A stretch of DNA of 33,480 bases from contig JAGAYS010000055.1 in NCBI GenBank assembly GCA_017940385.1, positions 1-33,480 on the forward strand, in the 5' to 3' direction. The notes beneath the pieces were generated by a model. That model was not told the origin of the DNA, searched no databases, and was given only the letters and a program-made list of their open reading frames with translations. The DNA comes from Ruminobacter sp. GTDB lineage: Bacteria > Pseudomonadota > Gammaproteobacteria > Enterobacterales > Succinivibrionaceae. The translations under genes were made by a program, and so were the position numbers. Position 1 is the stretch's first letter. The number at the start of each line of letters is the position of its first letter. Positions 1 through 8,109 of the stretch are shown here, one piece after another.

Positions 1-1
1 C

Positions 2-286
2 AATTACTTCAAGGGAGCTATTCCTGTGAGTTGGATGGTGGAAACAGACAAGTGGATCCGCAGAAGGATAAGACAGCTGTTATGGAAGCAGTGGAAGAAG
101 CCTTCAAAGCGTAAGGAGGAATACATCAGAAGGGTTAAGCATTCATCGGATGTGGAGACACACAGCTTTTCCAATAACAGATATTGGTGCGTGGCTAAAT
201 CTCAGTTACTGCACAAAATGCTTCCTAAAGCCATGCTGGCACAGGAGGGATGGGTATGTATCAATATGTTCGAACGGTGCAATTAG
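2..286 (+). CDS. Group II intron reverse transcriptase/maturase, C-terminal fragment
   Basis: The reading frame is open from the window edge (N-Y-F-K before base 26) to TAG at 284-286. It contains WIRRRIRQLLWKQWKKP, the hallmark of the maturase (GIIM) domain of LtrA-type proteins, and ends in the usual R-Y-W then L-AQEGW pattern of the DNA-binding tail. In this family the protein binds its own intron RNA, helps it splice and reverse-transcribes it into new DNA targets. Only about 95 C-terminal residues are inside the window. The real start is upstream; the GTG at 26 is internal. Confidence 0.85.
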   Translation, partial: NYFKGAIPVSWMVETDKWIRRRIRQLLWKQWKKPSKRKEEYIRRVKHSSDVETHSFSNNRYWCVAKSQLLHKMLPKAMLAQEGWVCINMFERCN

Positions 287-310
287 GTAACCGCACCGTA
301 TCATTGTTTT

Positions 311-377
311 GAACCGCCGTATGCGGATCCGCATGTACGGTGGTGTGAGAGGCGTGGGGTAACCCCGCCTACTCGAT
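311..377 (+). ncRNA. Group II intron domains V and VI
   Basis: Domain V: ACCGCCGTATGCG pairs with CGCATGTACGGTGGT around a GATC loop with a small bulge, matching the short conserved catalytic hairpin of these ribozymes. Domain VI: GGCG-TGGGG pairs with CCCC-GCC around a short loop and is followed by CTACTCGAT. It would carry the branch-point adenosine, but I cannot assign that residue by eye. Confidence 0.75.
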
Positions 378-1357
378 TACGCTGTCGTATGGTACCTGCA
401 GTACGACGGAGCTTTACGGCGGTGACGGAATGATTGATGTATTTTAATCATGTATAAAGACCGGAAATGGCCACGTCATAAAATGAAACAGCATAACGGT
501 ACTGCCGGACAGCAGAGCATTGGGAATGATCTGACTGAATAAATGATTAAGTGCGGTACATGTAAGTTACCGGGTGAGGTTTTTCATTAGCATGTTCTGA
601 CCGTATCTGCTTTCGGTATCATGTCAGAACAGTCGTCGTGATTTGTAACGGAACATCCCGGAAGATTATGAACCGTTCAGAATGGTTTTTTATGAAGTAC
701 ATATTTGAAGGCAGATGGTTATCGGCGATTGGAATTGTCTGCCGTTATTTGTGATTTTTTATGATATAAGATTAATTTATATGGTTTTATAATGTTAAAA
801 CGGTGATTAATTTATATTAATGGATTTGAGTATACAATTAATCTGAATTAATATAATATAAAACCAAGTTAAAAATCATAATTAATCTGATGCTTAAAAT
901 GGGAACCGAATGGTTCTTCCATGCACTTCTGCCGTTTTACGCATCCGTCATCTGATTTTTGGGTGGTGATTTCCGTTATTTTCTGATAAATTTCCGGCCT
1001 GACCGGCGGTATGGAAATTCTCATGTTTCACGTCGCAGTACTCTCCCACTGTCATTTTTACCTGACTCTAATACGTAAACATATGTCCGGTTAACGGGGA
1101 GCTGAGGTTTGAATTTTATCCATTTACACCGGCTGACCGGAATCCTCAGGTGTTTTTAAAATGTGTTTTATTAAGTAATGACACCGGCAGGTTAATGCCT
1201 TTTTTAACGTAAAAAACAACATGATTGAATTGATGTTTTTTATTCTGTTTACATGCGTTTTTCCGCATTTGCATCAATCATCAGGATTACACTCGGGAGT
1301 CTGTATGACGGACATTCCGTTCGTGAACGTTCCTGCCCGTCGGTGCCTGCCCTGTAT
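378..1357. other. Gene-free region between intron and phosphatase gene
   Basis: No coding frame with a credible ribosome binding site was found on either strand. GTCGTA and TACGAC flank a 12-base loop just after the intron end (about 385-408). A very AT-rich block lies at about 760-900. There is a weak bidirectional terminator-like hairpin near 1211-1243. Confidence 0.5.
1211..1243 (-). terminator. Weak bidirectional terminator-like hairpin
   Basis: AACAT and ATGTT flank a 10-base loop, with an A run on the left and a T run on the right. It could therefore act on either strand. It lies about 115 bases past the stop of the PP2C gene and is the best visible candidate for ending the minus-strand operon. 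The short stem makes this tentative. Confidence 0.3.
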
Positions 1358-2116
1358 TTAGAATTTGGCGATCATTATCGTCATGTCATCTTCCGAGCCG
1401 TTTCTGAGGGCTTCTTCAATGATTAGTTCCGCCTTTTTCATGGTTGAGATATCGGTGCGGTTCAGTGTGTCTTCAAGAAAATCAGTGTCGGTATACTCAT
1501 GAATGCCGTCACTTGTGATGATAACGGCTTTCTGACTGTCGGTAATGGGGATTGTTCCCGTCTGGATTCTCTTGAGGTTTGAGGCATTCCCCGCACCCAT
1601 GCAGCTGTAGATTTCGTTTTTCGGTGCCTTTTCGGCCGCTTCAATGTTTCCTGTATCAAGAAGCCACTGGTACATGGTCTGGTCGTCGGTTACCCGTCTC
1701 AGGTAAATGCCGTTAAGAATCTGAATGCGGGTGTTTCCGGCGTGTGCGTATATGAGGGAGTTTTCCGTTAGGTGCACAAGGCTTAAGGTTGTTGCCATTG
1801 CGGCGTACCTGCCTTCATCTGCGGTTTCGGCATGCGTAATGAGCTTTGCGTTGATATCCCTGATAATTCCTTCCCATGCTTCGTGGGTCTCGGGAGGTCT
1901 TCGTGATGAAAGCTCATTCAGCACGAATTCGGAAGCCCTGCGTCCGCCCGGCAGCCCGCCGACACCGTCGGCAACGGCAAGCAGTGCGGGAAACGCCGCG
2001 TTCATCTCTGAGCTGTGTTCATGAATTACAACAGGATCCGCACCATTGCCTGCAACCAGGGTACAGTCTTCACAGTGCTCATGATTACCCGTAACTGAAA
2101 TGCAGGTTACTATCAT
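1358..2116 (-). CDS. PP2C-family serine/threonine protein phosphatase
   Basis: A compact stand-alone PP2C domain of 252 residues, with no membrane segment or extra domain. These enzymes use two metal ions to remove phosphate from Ser/Thr residues. Visible metal-site motifs are ED (16-17), VADGVGGLPGG with D50, SDG at 202-204 and EDD near the C-terminus (242-244). The usual GDSR strand motif reads GNTR here (127-130), which some active members tolerate. The start ATG overlaps the stop of the AAA+ gene as ATGA, implying coupled translation; this is the last gene of the five-gene operon. Together with the FHA protein two genes upstream it points to a phospho-signalling module, but no kinase gene is visible in the window. 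Confidence 0.88.
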   Translation of the reverse strand: MIVTCISVTGNHEHCEDCTLVAGNGADPVVIHEHSSEMNAAFPALLAVADGVGGLPGGRRASEFVLNELSSRRPPETHEAWEGIIRDINAKLITHAETADEGRYAAMATTLSLVHLTENSLIYAHAGNTRIQILNGIYLRRVTDDQTMYQWLLDTGNIEAAEKAPKNEIYSCMGAGNASNLKRIQTGTIPITDSQKAVIITSDGIHEYTDTDFLEDTLNRTDISTMKKAELIIEEALRNGSEDDMTIMIAKF

Positions 2117-4023
2117 GAATCAGCCTCCTTCTGCAGGGTACAGTCCAGACTTATACGGTTACTGCTGCAGATGACTCCGTTTACGCGGATTGTTTCATCC
2201 TTGCGTATTCTGTTGTCAAACATGTATCTGGACAACGGATTGATAAGGTATTCCTCAATGATGTTGCCGATGCCTCGACCGCCGTTCTCAAGGTTTCCGG
2301 CAGCCGCTGTTTTAATGGTGCGTACCGCCTCATCACTGAAGGTTATGGTGATGTTCTTTGTTTCGAGCAGTTCGCGCTTAATCTTATTAAGCAGGGAATC
2401 CGTTATTCTGTTTGCGGTTTCCGGTCTGATGAAGTCAAACACCACAATGTTTTCACCGATACGGTTGAGTATTTCCGGTCTGTTGAGTTTGAACTTGAAG
2501 AAGTTTTCTATGGCGGAGATTACCTTGGTCCGTATTACTTCATAGCTTTCATCCGGACTTACGTTCTGTACCCTTTCATGGTTTTCATTCTCAACGTATA
2601 TTCCCAGATTACTGGTGAAGATTATGATGCATTCGGAGAAATACACGGTATTTCCCTGACCGTCCGTCATTCTGCCGTCTTCAAGTATCTGCAGGAATTT
2701 GTCGAGCACGGATGGATGAGCCTTTTCAATTTCATCAAAGAGAAGAATTGAGAAAGGATTGTTTTTCACGGCATTGGTAAGCTGACCGCCTGTCTCATAT
2801 CCCACGTATCCCGGAGGGGCGCCCAGAAGTCTCTGATCACTGTGAGACTGGCTGAATTCGCTCATGTCAAATCTTATGCAGCGGCTCTCATCTCCGAATA
2901 TTTTCTGTGAAAGGGTCTTGGCAGTTTCCGTTTTACCTGTACCGGTAGGTCCGGCAAAGAACAGAACTCCCTTTGGCTTTGTGTGGGATGAGTGCTGCAG
3001 ACCGTTCATGCCGGTAACCGCACGTTTAACCACGTCAAGAGTTCTGGCAATGGCATAATCCTGTCCCTGAACCCTTTTTCTGAATTCATCTTCCGCTTTA
3101 TCGAAGTCTTCGTAATGAAGATTCTCCCACGGATTATCCTTTACGCCGTAACGGTAGAGATCCACGACCCTGTTGAGCTCACTTATGCGGAATTTTCTGT
3201 TTTTGCAGAGAATGCGCAGATCGTTGAGTGTGGTATACGTGATTCCTTCGGTAATGCCGGTGAACTTTTCCTTTATTTTTTTTAGCTCTTCCAGACCTGA
3301 TTCATCCTGATATCTGACGATGTCTGACTGATAGATATCCCTGTCAAAGAAGGATCTGAACTGCGTATCAATGAAATTGAAACGTTCTTCCCTTGTAGGA
3401 GGTGTTATTCTTATGGTCTTGCTGAGGGGATTGTCCAGATAAAACCAGGCAGGGAGGTCATTGACCTTCTGGGTTAGAAGCACCACGGTGTTTCGCAGAT
3501 GGGTTCCGTTTTCGGTAACAACCTCACGGCTGTTCATTACCGCCTTCTGCAGTCTTGTAAAGCTTTCAACGTCTTCAGGCTGTATCTGATTCGGAGCCAC
3601 AATGTATCTGGAGGCAAAGTCCATGATGACAGCAGTCGGCTCAGCCTGCTGACCCAGTGCCAAATCGATGTACTGAGTGGCTCTGGCGCCTCTGCCGCTG
3701 AAGAGGGCGGGAATTCTGCCGTTTTCAGCATCGGCACTGACAAGTTCGGCAAATTCACTGACAGCGTTAGGATTGTCGGTAGCACAGTCATTATAGAATC
3801 CCGTGATGTGGTCGTAGAAAACCACGTGTCTGTATCCCAGATTCTTAAAGAATGCGTAAAGATAGTCACGGAGGTTTACGATGGCACCCTTATCCTGATA
3901 GTCATTGTCCTCAGGATATACGTACCTGTCCATTATGTTGCCTTCAATGATTATCTGAGGCTTGATTCTGTTAAAGATACTGAGTTCATTATGCCACCTG
4001 GGCAGTTTTTCAAGATTGTCCAT
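2113..4023 (-). CDS. Hsp100/ClpB-like AAA+ ATPase with degenerate first AAA domain
   Basis: 636 residues from the chosen ATG. The C-terminal half is a full Hsp100 second AAA+ domain: Walker A GPTGTGKT (about 358-365), pore-loop PPGYVGYE, Walker B LLFDEIE (about 427-433), sensor 1 TSN, then a C-terminal small domain. The N-terminal about 230 residues look like an AAA domain that has lost its Walker A; a strand AVIMDFAS sits where a Walker B would be, followed by a sensor-like LLTQKVNDLP. The intact pore tyrosine suggests real threading or remodelling of protein substrates. There is no ClpP-binding IGF/L loop that I can recognise. I chose the ATG at 4023 because AGGA motifs precede it and overlap with the radical-SAM gene falls to 14 bases; an ATG at 4086 would give 657 residues and a 77-base overlap. 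ClpV of type VI secretion is unlikely because no secretion genes are present. Confidence 0.85.
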   Translation of the reverse strand: MDNLEKLPRWHNELSIFNRIKPQIIIEGNIMDRYVYPEDNDYQDKGAIVNLRDYLYAFFKNLGYRHVVFYDHITGFYNDCATDNPNAVSEFAELVSADAENGRIPALFSGRGARATQYIDLALGQQAEPTAVIMDFASRYIVAPNQIQPEDVESFTRLQKAVMNSREVVTENGTHLRNTVVLLTQKVNDLPAWFYLDNPLSKTIRITPPTREERFNFIDTQFRSFFDRDIYQSDIVRYQDESGLEELKKIKEKFTGITEGITYTTLNDLRILCKNRKFRISELNRVVDLYRYGVKDNPWENLHYEDFDKAEDEFRKRVQGQDYAIARTLDVVKRAVTGMNGLQHSSHTKPKGVLFFAGPTGTGKTETAKTLSQKIFGDESRCIRFDMSEFSQSHSDQRLLGAPPGYVGYETGGQLTNAVKNNPFSILLFDEIEKAHPSVLDKFLQILEDGRMTDGQGNTVYFSECIIIFTSNLGIYVENENHERVQNVSPDESYEVIRTKVISAIENFFKFKLNRPEILNRIGENIVVFDFIRPETANRITDSLLNKIKRELLETKNITITFSDEAVRTIKTAAAGNLENGGRGIGNIIEEYLINPLSRYMFDNRIRKDETIRVNGVICSSNRISLDCTLQKEADS

Positions 4024-4633
4024 TGTCCTGTCCTGTAAGTCCCTTTTCCAAAAGACGTTTTTTAAGCTCCGTTTCATAGTCGGCACCGTGGATGCCTACA
4101 GATATGAAGCCGTTTCCGGTTCTGAAATTCTGAACCTGATTATGTCCTTCCCTAATGTATTTGAGATACCGTTCCCGGTGTCTGTCCTGAAGAATGCTGA
4201 TTCTCTGATTGTCTGAGCCCCTGAGAAAGCAGTTACGGTTGCGTTCACGTATGTACCTGCCGTCGATGAGCACGGTGACGTAACTCAGGATGTCAGCGTT
4301 CTCTCTCCTGAAATCCTCATCATATTCAAATCCCGTATAGACAAGTATATCGTCGGAAATGTCCGCAAGATGCGGGAGCAGTTCCCGAAGAGCCTCCTGC
4401 TGCTGGAAGGGTTCGCCTCCCGTCAGCGTAAAACCGTCAATTTTCCCGGTCCGGGCCACGCTCTTAATCATTTTCATGATCGTGTCACAGCCCGTTTCGT
4501 ATTCAGGCTTTTTCTTCCACAGTTCGGGATTGCTGCAGCCGTGACAGCCGTGTGTGCAGCCGGCGAACCAGATGCCCATACGGTTTCCGGGGCCCAGAAC
4601 CTTTACGGGATAAAGAAGTCTGGCGACATTCAT
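4010..4633 (-). CDS. Small radical-SAM protein, NrdG-like activase fold
   Basis: 207 residues. The CxxxCxxC cluster motif is C26/C30/C33 in FAGCTHGCHGCSN and the SAM-binding GGEP motif is at 72-75. The N-terminal about 160 residues resemble the activase of anaerobic ribonucleotide reductase (NrdG), which makes a glycyl radical on a partner. No NrdD-like glycyl radical enzyme is in the window, and the gene sits inside a signalling/chaperone operon, so the NrdG role is doubtful. The C-terminal tail (about 160-207) is extra compared with a minimal activase. The start overlaps the FHA gene stop by four bases and the end overlaps the AAA+ gene. The substrate is unknown; plausible inferences are a radical-based modification of a locus protein or of a small metabolite. 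Confidence 0.82.
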   Translation of the reverse strand: MNVARLLYPVKVLGPGNRMGIWFAGCTHGCHGCSNPELWKKKPEYETGCDTIMKMIKSVARTGKIDGFTLTGGEPFQQQEALRELLPHLADISDDILVYTGFEYDEDFRRENADILSYVTVLIDGRYIRERNRNCFLRGSDNQRISILQDRHRERYLKYIREGHNQVQNFRTGNGFISVGIHGADYETELKKRLLEKGLTGQDNGQS

Positions 4634-5427
4634 CGGTCATACTCTACGGTAAATGAACCGGCACCATCGGTGTTCCAGCAACCTCCCAGTGAAACCCTGT
4701 CACCGGATTCCAGAAGACGCTGTCGGCCTGCCTCGATCCTTCCGTCGTTAACCATGGTGCCGTTGGAACTGTCAAGATCCCTTATCGCAATACGGCTGCC
4801 GACTACGGTAATCTCCGCATGTCTGCGGCTGGTATAATGGCAGTTTCTGAGATAACCTGAAAGTGTATGCTCGCGGCCAATCACCAGTGTCGGGGTGTCG
4901 TCAGTGATTTCAAGGATTGTCCGGTCTTCGGCGTCCTTAAGTCTGGCCACATGTTTAGGTGTATTCAGCTGAGCCCCGGCCTCACGGTTCTGTGTCCTTC
5001 CGTCGGAAACCGTGTTTGTCAGAGCTTCTTTCGGCAGAAATTCTGGCTTTACGGTTTTAATTGCTTCCTTACAGTGTACGCATATTCTGGCGACACCTCT
5101 GTTGCGGTGCCCGCATTTCGGACATATTTTTACGTACTCCATGCCGTCATCCGATGCCGCGGAGCCGTTATCAGAAGAGGTGTTCCCGATGGCGGCAGCT
5201 GATGAAGCCGGGGTCTCCGGTACTTCATTACCGTCTGCCTGAGTCTCAGAAGCCGGGAACTTTTCGTTTTCTGCTTCAGGTATTCTGTGACTTTCGGTGT
5301 CACCTGTGACAGATTCCTGTCTTACGGTTGATTTAACGTCCATGATGTCACAGCCACATTCTGAGCATTCTGCAGCCGAAGTAGGGTTTTCCGTATGACA
5401 GTGGGGACATATTTTTACTTTTGCCAT
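4630..5427 (-). CDS. Double zinc-ribbon protein with C-terminal FHA domain
   Basis: 265 residues, soluble. An N-terminal zinc ribbon (C7, C10, C21, C24), a low-complexity Ser/Glu/Ala linker (about 32-95), a second zinc ribbon in ICPKCGHRNRGVARICVHC (101-119), and an FHA domain from about 175. The FHA signature residues are all present: GRE (184-186), SRRHAE (200-205) and SSNGT (220-224). FHA domains bind phosphothreonine peptides, so this is the likely reader of the signal erased by the PP2C enzyme. It starts 42 bases after the coiled-coil gene, with only a weak ribosome binding site, and its stop overlaps the radical-SAM start, so it belongs to the same operon. Its binding partner cannot be told from sequence. 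Confidence 0.85.
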   Translation of the reverse strand: MAKVKICPHCHTENPTSAAECSECGCDIMDVKSTVRQESVTGDTESHRIPEAENEKFPASETQADGNEVPETPASSAAAIGNTSSDNGSAASDDGMEYVKICPKCGHRNRGVARICVHCKEAIKTVKPEFLPKEALTNTVSDGRTQNREAGAQLNTPKHVARLKDAEDRTILEITDDTPTLVIGREHTLSGYLRNCHYTSRRHAEITVVGSRIAIRDLDSSNGTMVNDGRIEAGRQRLLESGDRVSLGGCWNTDGAGSFTVEYDR

Positions 5428-5469
5428 TTTTTCACGCCGTTGATACGTTATTCGTAATTATTTTGCAGG

Positions 5470-7182
5470 TTATTTGTCAATGGTAAGATGCTTCTTTTCC
5501 TCCTGCGACGCAGTGTGGCGGCCGGAGGTCATTATTTCTTCCATTGTACGTTCATCGATATCGTAGTCAGTGAGGTTAAGAATCTGACTGTATTCTGCGG
5601 ATGGAGGAAGTTCATGTCCCTCGAGCAGTTCAATGCCGCGGGCCTTGAGTTTTTCCTTTATCATGCGATAGTCACTGCAGAAGTTTTTCATGTCCTCTTC
5701 GAGCATCATGGCTTCTCTTTCGTCAGGTTCTCTGTCAGTGGTGTCAAGTCCGCCGAGTTCCATACATACGTTATTGTCTTCATCAATTGTTACGCCAATT
5801 GCGGTATTGTCGGCAAAACGGTACAGGGCTCTGTGATCTGCTCCGGAATAGTCGGATTTGCCGTAACCGAGAACCTCATGTCCCATTTCCTGCATGATTT
5901 CGTCAATGCTCTTTCTGATGTAGAGTTCCTGCTCACGCAAATCGATAGCCTCCCTGAGGTCAGCAATGGCTGAATCCATGTGAACGAGACTTGATTCGGT
6001 GAGTGCGAATCTGGCAGGAACGGCTCCTAACTGCTGACACAGAGTTTCATAGGTAAGGAGTCTGTCGTTATATTCATTAAGAAGACTGTTCCATTCTGCA
6101 ATATCGACACTGATTTTTTTGATTTTTGGTTCAATGCTTATTGAGAAGAAGCTTCTGAGATAATCCGGATCACCTGCGTGAGTCTCAGAGGCCTCAGCCC
6201 ACAGCTCCTGCAGATTATTCAGCTTTTCCGCCTGTTTTTCCGGAACGTTACGTGAGGAGACAGTCTCTGCGAACTTTCGTCTGGCGGTATCATAAAGCTT
6301 CTGAAGTTCAGCGGTTTTTTCCGCACGCTTTTTCTCGGTTTCTGCAGCTTTTCTTGCTGCTTCTGCCCGTACCTTCTCCTGTTCTTCTTCCTCACGTTCC
6401 CTGATTTTCTGCAGCAGGGTGGAAATATCATCAGACAGTCTGCTTACGTAATTCGATACTATGAGCTCCCTGGTTTCCGCACAGGAAAGGGAAAAAGTGG
6501 AGACGGTTGCTCTGACAGCCTGAAGTCCGTCAACTGCTTGTCTGAGTTCGTTCTCGTTATCGCCTGCGGCTCCGGCTTTGGAAAGCAGTTCGCTGAACTC
6601 CGAACTGCTCTTTTCATGCTTCTTGTGCAGACCTGTATATGCTTCCGGGTATTTGATGTCACACTGACTGATTTTTTCCTGAAGCATGTGCAGCTGTGTT
6701 TCATTTTCACGCAGCATGCTGCCGATTTCCTCGCTGAGACTGGAAACGGTCTGTTTCAGTTCGTTAAGCCTGCGGAGCTTTTCTCGGTATTCTCTGTCAA
6801 GGCGTTCTTTTTCCTCACTGATTTCCGCCAGAATACGGTAATGTTTTTCTTTAAGTGACCTGAATGAGTCATATGCGCGCATAACTTCAGTATCGTCCGC
6901 AGTCATTTTCAGATGCAGACTTTCGATGTCATTTCTGATGGCGCAGATTCTTTCACTGACATCTTTTTCCGTAAGTACGGTAAATGAGCCGGAGCGTTCA
7001 GCATTTTTCCGTAACTCGGCCATTATTTTACTGACGGAAGGGGAATTCTGCAGAAAGTCATTGCGTTTTCTGCCGAACTCAATGATTCTTCTTTCACGCA
7101 AAAGCTCCAGTTCGCGTCTTCTGCGCATTTCCTCAATCTGTTCTGCGGTTAGCTGTACACGCCTTGTTTTTGGACCGCTCAT
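5470..7182 (-). CDS. Coiled-coil protein, first gene of the signalling operon
   Basis: 570 residues, no signal peptide or membrane segment. It opens with MSGPKTRRVQLTAEQIEEM followed by an Arg/Glu-rich helix. Most of residues 60-400 is predicted by eye to be coiled coil (long Glu/Lys/Arg/Leu heptads, including an RAEAARKAAETEKKRAEK stretch). A globular C-terminal part (about 430-540) carries GYGKSDYSG, AIGVTIDEDNNVCMELGG and DREPDEREAM. I chose the ATG at 7182 because GAGG lies six bases upstream; an in-frame ATG at 7230 lacks a binding site. I recall MSGPK...LTxEQ starts in other uncharacterised bacterial coiled-coil proteins, but could not verify it here. A scaffold or substrate for the downstream Hsp100 and FHA proteins is a reasonable guess, no more. 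Confidence 0.75.
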   Translation of the reverse strand: MSGPKTRRVQLTAEQIEEMRRRRELELLRERRIIEFGRKRNDFLQNSPSVSKIMAELRKNAERSGSFTVLTEKDVSERICAIRNDIESLHLKMTADDTEVMRAYDSFRSLKEKHYRILAEISEEKERLDREYREKLRRLNELKQTVSSLSEEIGSMLRENETQLHMLQEKISQCDIKYPEAYTGLHKKHEKSSSEFSELLSKAGAAGDNENELRQAVDGLQAVRATVSTFSLSCAETRELIVSNYVSRLSDDISTLLQKIREREEEEQEKVRAEAARKAAETEKKRAEKTAELQKLYDTARRKFAETVSSRNVPEKQAEKLNNLQELWAEASETHAGDPDYLRSFFSISIEPKIKKISVDIAEWNSLLNEYNDRLLTYETLCQQLGAVPARFALTESSLVHMDSAIADLREAIDLREQELYIRKSIDEIMQEMGHEVLGYGKSDYSGADHRALYRFADNTAIGVTIDEDNNVCMELGGLDTTDREPDEREAMMLEEDMKNFCSDYRMIKEKLKARGIELLEGHELPPSAEYSQILNLTDYDIDERTMEEIMTSGRHTASQEEKKHLTIDK

Positions 7183-7725
7183 TGTAACCTCGGTGAGTTT
7201 TTGTTTAAATTTTCCTGTGCAGGTAAACAATGTTTTAAAAGATAATGTTTACCATAAGACAGAGGTATTTTATGTGGTAAATGTCCTTATATCAATCAGA
7301 AGCCGCCTATTTGCCGCCAAATACTTACGGAATCTGAATGAAACCGACATTTTTAAACTGTCTGCCACCGATTTTCGGTTTGCCTGAATTGGCGTTTAAC
7401 GTCCCCCGGAGATGCTCTGTCTCAACTGATTATGCTTAGGTCAAATAAAGTTTCCGGCATGAGAAAAGTCGGTTTTGTAAAACGTTATGAAGCATGAGAC
7501 CATACTTGTTTAAAAAAATTACAGTCTTTGTAAATTATGGAAAAGAAAATGTTAAATAAGTGTAAATAAAAGATTAAAAACTCGCCAAACAGTTCAAAAA
7601 AACATGATCGTGTCGTCTTAAAATGACAGTTTTACTCACTTGTCGTTTATTATCTGAAAAATTCTGATAAATTAGATACTGAATTAATTCGTATTTCCGT
7701 CTGAAAGCTCGTATCTGTCGCAGTT

Positions 7726-7923
7726 TCAATGAGGTGACCACACAGAAAAACACACTTTCGCGGAAAATGTTGGATATGACTGATTCCATTGTCCGTCTTC
7801 AATTATAAAAAGAGACGCATGTCCGTCATGGATGCTGAGTGTTTCTGTTACAGATTGCGGGAGATTGGGGAATGCCGGAGCTGTGGCTCCGGTTTTGCGT
7901 GATGAGGAGATATGTTTCTTCAT
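7726..7923 (-). CDS. Possible small protein of 65 residues (uncertain)
   Basis: An ATG preceded by AGGG at five bases opens a frame beginning MKKHISSSRKTGATAPAF and ending CFSVWSPH. No domain is recognised. It lies in the divergent promoter region and would be transcribed in the same direction as the signalling operon. A GC-rich hairpin lies inside it, and overlapping open frames exist, so it may be chance. Confidence 0.25.
   Translation of the reverse strand: MKKHISSSRKTGATAPAFPNLPQSVTETLSIHDGHASLFIIEDGQWNQSYPTFSAKVCFSVWSPH
7875..7896 (+). terminator. Terminator-like GC hairpin in the leader of the 8110 gene
   Basis: CCGGAGC and GCTCCGG flank a four-base loop and are followed by TTTT on the plus strand. 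It lies about 215 bases before the pseudo-LtaS start. If the plus-strand promoter is upstream of it, it could act as an attenuator; otherwise it may simply be part of a coding frame on the other strand. Confidence 0.35.
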
Positions 7924-8109
7924 TTTACCCTGTGATCCGTTTTTGTTGCTGAACACGAGGAACCGGCAGGATGACTCAGGAAAACAGTCTGACAACAGAT
8001 GATAATAAAAAAAGAAAAAGTATCAACGTTGGCTGATTACATACACGTGCGTAACGATATACGATGCGCTTCGGTGTACTGATCATATATGATAAATGGA
8101 TTTTGAATT

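Larger units (their letters stand above)
1..377 (+). mobile_element. Group II intron, 3' part (5' part outside window)
   Basis: The 3' end of a bacterial group II intron. It holds the end of the intron-encoded maturase (to 286), a domain V-like hairpin (about 311-344) and a domain VI-like hairpin running into CTACTCGAT, a usual 3' end for such introns. The boundary at 377 is set from that consensus and could be off by a base or two. The catalytic 5' domains and most of the reverse transcriptase lie before base 1, so it cannot be judged whether the intron is complete. The downstream exon is gene-free DNA, which suggests insertion into an intergenic site. Confidence 0.85.
7183..8109. other. Divergent intergenic region between the two arms of the locus
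   Basis: About 930 bases separate the minus-strand signalling operon from the plus-strand membrane genes, so both promoters should lie here. Most of it is AT-rich with no firm gene. It contains a possible 65-residue minus-strand frame (7726-7923) and a strong GC hairpin (7875-7892). I could not fix promoter boxes with confidence. Confidence 0.5.

Noticed and set aside
4010-4633. Simple call as nrdG
   Set aside because: The motifs fit the fold, but no partner nrdD is near and the operon context is signalling, so a symbol would overstate what is known.
1358-7182. Type VI secretion regulatory block (ClpV, Fha, PppA)
   Set aside because: FHA, PP2C and a Clp-like ATPase occur in type VI loci, but no tube, sheath, baseplate or membrane-complex genes are present, and the radical-SAM and coiled-coil genes do not fit.
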